Position numbers and translations under genes: made by a program
Source of the DNA: Debaryomyces hansenii CBS767
Lineage: Eukaryota > Ascomycota > Pichiomycetes > Serinales > Debaryomycetaceae
Length of the DNA stretch: 64,000 bases
Reading direction: 5' to 3'
Assembly: GCF_000006445.2 (NCBI RefSeq)
Contig: NC_006047.2
Span: forward strand, 1,860,001-1,924,000
Notes under the pieces: model-generated
Database searches by the model: none
What the model was told of the DNA's origin: nothing
Seen by the model: the letters and a program-made list of their open reading frames with translations, nothing else
Part shown: positions 58,877-64,000 of the stretch, piece after piece
Layout: every line of letters starts with the position of its first letter
How positions within the stretch are numbered: the first letter of the stretch is position 1

Positions 58877-59473
58877 TTATGATGTCTTGAGTGGGTCTAG
58901 AGGACTCTTCGACAAGTTATCTAGACACTTAGGGGCATATTTCTCTACTAGTTCATGCGAATAAGTATTGTTTATTGCATATTCCAAATCTTCGTCTTCC
59001 ATGTTCTTGGCCATCAACATAATTCTATCCCAACCCTTGATTTCCTTATCAGATAACCCCTTATCAGATTTGTCAAATTTATTTAGAAAATTCGTCATAC
59101 ACTCATTATATGTTAATCCTAATTCAATGGTGTTTGTAAATGAGTAATCTGTTCTCATTCTAGTATTAACAGCATTGTTAACATTAGCAAGTATTTGCTG
59201 TAAAATCACTTCTTTTTTTACAGGATCAAGTACTCTAAACGGTCGTTTATCCATATATTCCGGTATTATGATATTTCTTTTAATTGCTCTAAAATTATCG
59301 TTAAGAATAATAAAATTGAATGCAATATAAACCACGAAAAAACAAAGTCCTCCTATAGTGACCGCTATGAATACATTACTTTCCACTCCATTAAAAAGTG
59401 AAATTACAAGCACAAGTACAGTATACACCTTCAATGATTTCCATGGAATGTTCGATAAAAACCAATGGCCCAT
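58877..59473 (-). CDS. Array member 13: two-TM PEF-RPF/GWDKI protein
   Basis: The ATG at 59473 gives 198 residues starting MGHWFLSNIPWKSLKVYTVL, nearly identical to member 12 for the first 17 residues. Then come IIIPEYMDKRPFRVLD (Phe to Tyr in PEF), KKEVILQQILANVNNAVN, TDYSFTNTIELG, GWDRIMLMAKNMEDEDLEYA and TYSHELVEKYA. A full-length member of the MGHW sub-family. Confidence 0.82.
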   Translation of the reverse strand: MGHWFLSNIPWKSLKVYTVLVLVISLFNGVESNVFIAVTIGGLCFFVVYIAFNFIILNDNFRAIKRNIIIPEYMDKRPFRVLDPVKKEVILQQILANVNNAVNTRMRTDYSFTNTIELGLTYNECMTNFLNKFDKSDKGLSDKEIKGWDRIMLMAKNMEDEDLEYAINNTYSHELVEKYAPKCLDNLSKSPLDPLKTS

Positions 59474-59746
59474 TCTCTACAATAATAAAAAAGGAGTGGA
59501 TCAGTAGAAGTTAGAGATCACTTTTTTAACTTTTAGACATGCTGTCCACGACTACTCTATTCAACATCAACTATATGCATTACGCCTATTTTACATATTC
59601 GAAATAAAAAGAATATTGTCTAACCCATATTCATAGATTTGGTAGAATAGTGTATTCCAGAAATAATCTACCGAAATAAAACTCAAACCCTATATTCCTC
59701 TATGAAAATATATTTCGAACATTAAACGCCATAAATAGCTCTGTAC

Positions 59747-60388
59747 TTAATTTTCTCTGATCGTACCGTAGGTTTGTATTAGTTCAGGCGAGTATGTCTT
59801 GCTCATAATATACTCAATGTCTTCATTTTCTATGTTTCTAGCCACTAACATGATTTTATCCCAACCTCGAATTTCCACAGGACGTTGCCTAGACGCTTTC
59901 CTCAAATTGTCATTTCCACTATCCAGCGCCACAGACACAATCTTGTCCCAGACATTATCCTCAACTGACAAATTTCTATATACCTTGTTAAATTTATACT
60001 CAAAAGTTCTCATGCAATGTTGGTATTTATCTACTAAACTAAAGGTATTTGTGTATGAATAATTAGTCCCTAATGCAAACTGGACTTTATTGTTAACATT
60101 ACATAATATGTCTTGTAAAATAGCTTCTTTTCTTCCAATATCAATCTCCCTAAAAGGCCGTTTGTCTATAAACTCTGGAATAATAATACCCGTAATAATA
60201 CCTTCAAATTTTGCCTGAATAAAAGCGAATATAAACGTAATATAAAACATGAAAAAAACAACTCCGATTATAGTGGACGCTGCGAACTCATCGCTATCAA
60301 CTCCATTCCAGCTTAGGATGGTACATTCAAGTGCAATATATACTGCTAATGATTTCCATGGGAGATTTGGTATAATATAATGCGCCAT
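59747..60388 (-). CDS. Array member 14: family protein with internal duplication of the GWDKI segment
   Basis: The ATG at 60388 gives 213 residues: MAHYIIPNLPWKSLAVYIAL, two membrane segments, IIIPEFIDKRPFREID, RKEAILQDILCNVNNKVQ and TNYSYTNTFSLV. Residues 141-161 (SVEDNVWDKIVSVALDSGND) resemble residues 170-190 (PVEIRGWDKIMLVARNIENE), so the V-E-x-x-x-W-D-K-I unit appears twice. The tail is short. Relic 10 carries the same extra segment and is its closest relative. Confidence 0.8.
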   Translation of the reverse strand: MAHYIIPNLPWKSLAVYIALECTILSWNGVDSDEFAASTIIGVVFFMFYITFIFAFIQAKFEGIITGIIIPEFIDKRPFREIDIGRKEAILQDILCNVNNKVQFALGTNYSYTNTFSLVDKYQHCMRTFEYKFNKVYRNLSVEDNVWDKIVSVALDSGNDNLRKASRQRPVEIRGWDKIMLVARNIENEDIEYIMSKTYSPELIQTYGTIREN

Positions 60389-60946
60389 TCTCTTAGATAT
60401 TGGAAAAGAAAGAATAGAAAAATTTCAATTTCATTTTACTATACACGCGGTTCGCTGTCAATCCTGTATCGCGGCTATCTAGACATTGTCTTGCTATTGG
60501 GATTATGATAAAGGTCGTGTGAATACCTGAAATATGTAGGGAAGAATACTTATGTATTAGTATTATAGATATACTGGTCTTATATATCAATATTGGTTAC
60601 TATAGAAGTAGTTAAGTGATCGATCTACCTATCGATGACTTTTTAGGATAGTCTTAATTAAGTATATTCTGCTTAATTGCTGTTCGTTGATTAGAAAATT
60701 CATCTTCTTCTTGGAGATTCATTCCTAATTTATATTCTTGTTTCGTTTCAACTCATTAAGATTATTCCCATATCCTCTTATGACTATCAGTATCACTAGC
60801 ATAACTATTTATGGTTCTTACAATGATTTGTTTCAGAATCTTTATACATTCTGATAGTGACACAAAACCAACACTTGCAATATGTCAAGTGCATCTTATA
60901 TACTACTCATTCTATAATTAGAAACAGTAATAATCGAACAATTCAC
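60389..60946. other. Spacer between array members 14 and 15
   Basis: About 0.56 kb, AT-rich. The GTTCGCTGTCAATCCTGTA element near 60,448 matches the region upstream of member 7 near 46,055. No gene is seen. Confidence 0.5.
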
Positions 60947-61564
60947 CTAAACAATATTTGAGGCATCTTTTGAGTTATCGATATTATGTAGCTCGTAGCC
61001 ATCAGTTGTCGGTTCTAGTGGCTGTTGGAATTTGCTATATTTATGTGCTAATTTCGATGGGACTAGATTTTCATAAGCCTTATTCAAATCTTCATCTTGT
61101 ATATTTTTTGCTATCAACAAAATTTTGTCCCAACCTTGAATTTCTTCAATAGAAGCTTCGTTGTAGGCTTCATTAAATCTTTCCTCAAATTTAGTCATAA
61201 TTCCTTTGTAACCGCGAACCATCTCATTACTGCCAGTATATCCATAGTTTGTCCCCATCATATAATTGATTTTCGTATTAACACTGCTTAATATGTCTTC
61301 TAGAATTTCCTGTCTTTTGAAAGAAATTTCTTTAAACGGTCTTTTTTCTATAAATTCGGGTATAAGGATTTCTTCAATTATTTCGTTGAAAGTTGTCTCA
61401 AGTGGCATGAAGGATACCATCAAGCAAATGAACGCCCCAGGAATTCCCAATAAGAGAACAATAAATACTCCATCCCTTCCAAAGCATAAGTATGCAGCCA
61501 CTTGGAGTAGAATATAAACGAGCAATGCCTTCCATGGAAAGTTTGATAGAATCCAGTGTGCCAT
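60947..61564 (-). CDS. Array member 15: two-TM PEF-RPF/GWDKI protein
   Basis: The ATG at 61564 gives 205 residues: MAHWILSNFPWKALLVYILL, two membrane segments, ILIPEFIEKRPFKEIS, RQEILEDILSSVNTKIN, TNYGYTGSNEMV and GWDKILLIAKNIQDEDLNKA. The C-terminus (YELHNIDNSKDASNIV) is shared in pattern with members 16 and 17, defining a third sub-family with a conserved acidic tail and hydrophobic end. Confidence 0.82.
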   Translation of the reverse strand: MAHWILSNFPWKALLVYILLQVAAYLCFGRDGVFIVLLLGIPGAFICLMVSFMPLETTFNEIIEEILIPEFIEKRPFKEISFKRQEILEDILSSVNTKINYMMGTNYGYTGSNEMVRGYKGIMTKFEERFNEAYNEASIEEIQGWDKILLIAKNIQDEDLNKAYENLVPSKLAHKYSKFQQPLEPTTDGYELHNIDNSKDASNIV

Positions 61565-61813
61565 TGTATGTTTGTAAAAGATAAAAGTTTAAATTTGAGT
61601 GAGAAATTTACTTGATACCTCCAAAATATCATACTAAATCGCGCTAAATCTACTTGACATAAATGCTAAATGTTGAATAAATTATATCTATGAAAATTTT
61701 GAAGAACTCAAATATGTATATCTTTAATACAATAAATTTACAATCAAAGTATTCAGCCTAAATATGGCTGTTCTGTTTAAATACGTCATTAAAATATTAA
61801 GCAACACAGTAAG

Positions 61814-62476
61814 CTAAACCATCTCTGAGACTTTTGCCGTATCTTTCATGTTACTCAACTCATATTCATTATTTTTGCAACTATTTTTATTTAGCTGATT
61901 ACTATTACTATTGTCTTCAGGTACAATCACTGGTTTTTTTGTACTATACTTATTAATCAAATCCAAAGAAATCACATTTCCAAAGACAAAATTTAGATCT
62001 TCGTCCTGAATGTTCTTGGCCACCAACATAATTTTATCCCAGCCTTGAATCTCTTCAACAGGTATATCTTTGTAATGTTCTAAATATTTCTTTTCAAAAT
62101 TTGATATATACAATTCATATGCGGAAAGCAAGGTTTTAGTAGTAGTATATCCATAATGGAATCCCATTCTACGGTACACTTTGTCGTTAACATTATGTAA
62201 GATCTCTTGTAAAATTTCATCTTTTTTCACATATTCAGTTTCCCTAAATGGCCTTTTATCAATAAATTCGGGAATAAGAATTTCCTTAATTATTCCGTTG
62301 AATATAGAATCGTAAATCCCAAAGGTTATACAACAGTACAAAGTGAATGCAATAATACCAAAAAATGTACCAAGAACTAGTGGTATATCTCCCCACCTAA
62401 AACAAGCAATAAATACAGTTAACAAATAAACACCCAATGCTTTCCACGGAAAGTTTGATTTGAACCAATGTGCCAT
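61814..62476 (-). CDS. Array member 16: two-TM PEF-RPF/GWDKI protein
   Basis: The ATG at 62476 gives 220 residues: MAHWFKSNFPWKALGVYLLT, two membrane segments, ILIPEFIDKRPFRETE, KKDEILQEILHNVNDKVY, HYGYTTTKTLL, GWDKIMLVAKNIQDEDLNF and SLDLINKYSTKKP. An Asn/Ser-rich stretch leads to a YELSNMKDTAKVSEMV end. It is the closest intact relative of members 4 and 17. Confidence 0.82.
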   Translation of the reverse strand: MAHWFKSNFPWKALGVYLLTVFIACFRWGDIPLVLGTFFGIIAFTLYCCITFGIYDSIFNGIIKEILIPEFIDKRPFRETEYVKKDEILQEILHNVNDKVYRRMGFHYGYTTTKTLLSAYELYISNFEKKYLEHYKDIPVEEIQGWDKIMLVAKNIQDEDLNFVFGNVISLDLINKYSTKKPVIVPEDNSNSNQLNKNSCKNNEYELSNMKDTAKVSEMV

Positions 62477-62802
62477 TATTATGTATTTGTCAATGGTTAA
62501 TGTGAGATTTTTAGAAAGTGAATTTATATAATTTTTGGCGAGGAATTTTAGGACTTCATATTAAATCGTGTGATTAGACTGTATTATTACAAATTGTACT
62601 TTTTCTAGAAGTAAATATATTTCGTATATTGGGTCGTATGCATTTGGAACATTAAACTTAGCATTATATTATAAAACAACGTGTTGTCTATATCTATAGA
62701 ATTTTTGAATACCTCTAATTAGCATTTGATTTCGATACCCGCAAGGGGTCTTTGATAGTTCTCTTGTTTGAAGATCTAATAAAGCTTTGAACGATATACC
62801 CG
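62477..62802. other. Spacer between array members 16 and 17
   Basis: About 0.33 kb of AT-rich sequence; nothing recognised. Confidence 0.5.
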
Positions 62803-63411
62803 CTAAATTATATCTGAGACATTTCGTGCATCTTTTATGTTACTCAACTCATATTCGTTGTTGTTATCTTTACCCAGCTGATTATTGTTGTTTTCAGGTG
62901 CAATGATTGGCTTTTTTTTAGTATACTTATCAATCAAATCCGAAGAGACCACGTTGTCATAAGCAAACTTTAGACCATCATCTTGGAGGTTCTTAGCTAC
63001 TAACATACTTTTATCCCACCCTTGAATTTCTTCAGCAGATATAGCTTCGTAATGTTCTAAATATTTTCTTTCAAGCGTCATTATCTTCCAATTATATCCG
63101 GAAAGTAAGTTTGTAACATTAGTGTAGCCATACACTTTGTTGTTAACGCTATGTAGGATCTCTTGTAAAATTTCTTCCCTTTTCCTATGTTCAACTTCCC
63201 TAAATGGCCTTTTAACAATAAATTCTGGAATAAGGATCCCATCAAATATTCCATTGAATATAGGATTATAAATTTCAAAGGTTATAGCGAATAAGAAATT
63301 AAAGCAATAGTACCAAAATTCAAAAACTAGTTGAGTAGGTCTCCACCAAAAAGTAGCAACATATACTGTTACCAAATAAATACCTGATACTTTACACAGA
63401 AATATTACCAC
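62803..63411 (-). pseudogene. Array member 17, 5'-truncated
   Basis: The family frame runs from about 63,411 (VVIFLCKVSGIYLVTVYVAT) to the stop at 62803, with ILIPEFIVKRPFREVE, GWDKSMLVAKNLQDD and a YELSNIKDARNVSDII tail. The usual MAHW...NFPWK start is missing, and there is no in-frame ATG before the first membrane segment. The open frame continues upstream through unrelated sequence to about 63,528. A deletion also removes the TNYxYT stretch. It may be dead, or fused to an unseen upstream exon. Confidence 0.65.
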
Positions 63412-63703
63412 ATCTAACCTTATATCAATTGAGAAATGGTCTTCTGCAGTTACATTATTCTCGATGAGCCTTCGGAGATATAAGTGTTTCGAACTTCCTT
63501 GGGCCGACGTAATGATAATCTTTCTGATTTAGCCTGTTCAACCGCAGCTAACTTCATAGAAGCCTTTGAGCTTGAACTCCTTAAAATCGTAAACAGGGGA
63601 TAAACACAGCCAAAAATGACCCAGGAACTTCAAAAATATTATCAGCTCCTGACTATCTGAAGATCGACACAACTGTAAATTATTTCTAGACCTCTTTTCA
63701 ATG
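63412..63703. other. Spacer between array end and hydrolase
   Basis: About 0.29 kb. The family similarity stops abruptly near 63,410, so this is the right breakpoint of the array. No gene is seen. Confidence 0.45.
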
Positions 63704-64000
63704 TCACAAATGCTGAAATCCCTCCGTTAGTCTCCCCTTCTCAAACCAGGTCCAAACCGCCTCAGCAAACAATTCGGGCGCTTGTCTATTCCAGGGATGT
63801 CTCATAAGCGGATGGACAACGGCAACAGTTCTACCGTTCATGATCTTTCCAATATCAGCCAACTTTTTTGCATCTTCGGGATGGTCTGCGGAAGGAAGAA
63901 ACCAGTTCCTTTTTCCGGCAGCTACAATCATTGTACGCGAAGGCCATGGAATAGGCGGCCAGGAGTCCACACCAGATAAACAACGAATTATCTCTCTACA
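63704..64000 (-). CDS. Alpha/beta hydrolase, C-terminal part (5' end outside window)
   Basis: The minus-strand frame is open to base 64,000 and stops at 63704. The visible 98 residues include WPPIPWPSRTMIVAAGKRNW, SADHPEDAKKLADIG and a C-terminal HPLMRHPWNRQAPELFAEAV. The layout suits the acid strand and the catalytic-His region of an alpha/beta hydrolase that may act on a small ester, lactone or C-C substrate. G+C and use of G/C-ending codons are visibly higher than in neighbours, which could reflect horizontal acquisition; the fragment is too short to decide. Confidence 0.55.
   Translation of the reverse strand, partial: CREIIRCLSGVDSWPPIPWPSRTMIVAAGKRNWFLPSADHPEDAKKLADIGKIMNGRTVAVVHPLMRHPWNRQAPELFAEAVWTWFEKGRLTEGFQHL

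Larger units (their letters stand above)
39555..63411 (-). repeat. Tandem array of a two-membrane-segment, PEF-RPF/GWDKI paralogue family
   Basis: About 14 ORFs and at least three relics of one family, all on the minus strand, interrupted only by the catabolic block 47,079-53,614. Shared layout: a short start (M-G/A/V-H-W...N-F/I-P-W-K), two membrane segments, I-P-E-F-I-D/E-N/K-R-P-F-K/R-E, R-x-E-x-I-L-x-x-I-L-x-N-V-N, T-N-Y-x-F-T-N-T, G-W-D-K-I-M-L-V-A-K-N-I-x-D-E-D, and a variable tail. Members are numbered 1-17 below. I do not recognise the family. A resemblance in layout to Saccharomyces DUP240/COS proteins (paired membrane segments, then an R-K-P motif and an N-containing helix) is only suggestive. 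Confidence 0.9.

Noticed and set aside
1..64000. CRISPR arrays, bacterial operons, prophage or viral sequence
   Set aside because: The window is eukaryotic nuclear DNA throughout; no regularly spaced short repeats or viral replication genes were seen.

Overview
This is nuclear DNA of a budding yeast. Compact, mostly intronless genes carry yeast splice signals where introns occur (GTATGT or GTAAGT, TACTAAC, TAG). There are nuclear tRNA genes and many orthologues of Saccharomyces genes (MEC1, NVJ2, PER1, ALG5, CET1, IDP, KAR4, MIC10, CWC23, KAE1, SPC34, RPL30, RPL24, BOR1, SRO9). Base composition is AT-rich. CTG codons are very scarce: I found only two in frame in about 1,650 codons of MEC1, scanning by eye. 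This fits a CUG-Ser clade yeast (Debaryomyces/Meyerozyma-like), but the window does not prove it, because no tRNA-Ser(CAG) and no diagnostic conserved serine was found. CTG residues quoted as Leu may therefore be Ser.

Positions 1-39,220 are an ordinary conserved core: checkpoint kinase MEC1 (5' end outside the window), the lipid-transfer protein NVJ2, an unknown nuclear-type protein, PER1, a small membrane protein, tRNA-Glu, ALG5, CET1, IDP, KAR4, a spliced helical-repeat protein, a CLC transporter, tRNA-Val, spliced MIC10, CWC23, KAE1, SPC34, the divergent RPL30/RPL24 pair, a taspase/asparaginase-like gene, tRNA-Ile, BOR1, SRO9 and a PXMP4-like gene. RPL30 retains the non-canonical GTCAGT 5' splice site and a kink-turn that can form around the start codon, the known autoregulatory device of this gene in Saccharomyces.

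Positions 39,221-63,411 are the unusual part. They hold a minus-strand tandem array of about 14 ORFs plus relics of one unrecognised family: two N-terminal membrane segments, a PEF(I/M)(D/E)(N/K)RPF(K/R)E motif, a KEVILxxILxNVN helix, a GWDKIMLVAKN motif and a variable tail. Members 1-3 have almost identical 3' halves but diverged membrane halves. One member is interrupted at a 13-T homopolymer, several are truncated, and many carry a shared upstream ATG-containing leader. The architecture loosely recalls the Saccharomyces DUP240/COS families, but this is only a hypothesis.

The array is split by an accessory catabolic block at 47,079-53,614: a Zn2Cys6 regulator, a DUR3-type urea/polyamine symporter and an amidase, with a GATA-rich divergent promoter. 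This block lies between two copies of a roughly 130-140 bp direct repeat derived from the array. One repeat copy is joined directly to an orphan leader, as if the array gene between them had been deleted. The right edge (63,704-64,000) holds the 3' end of an alpha/beta hydrolase whose base composition is visibly richer in G+C. Together these traits suggest a fast-evolving accessory, perhaps subtelomeric, region beside conserved core.
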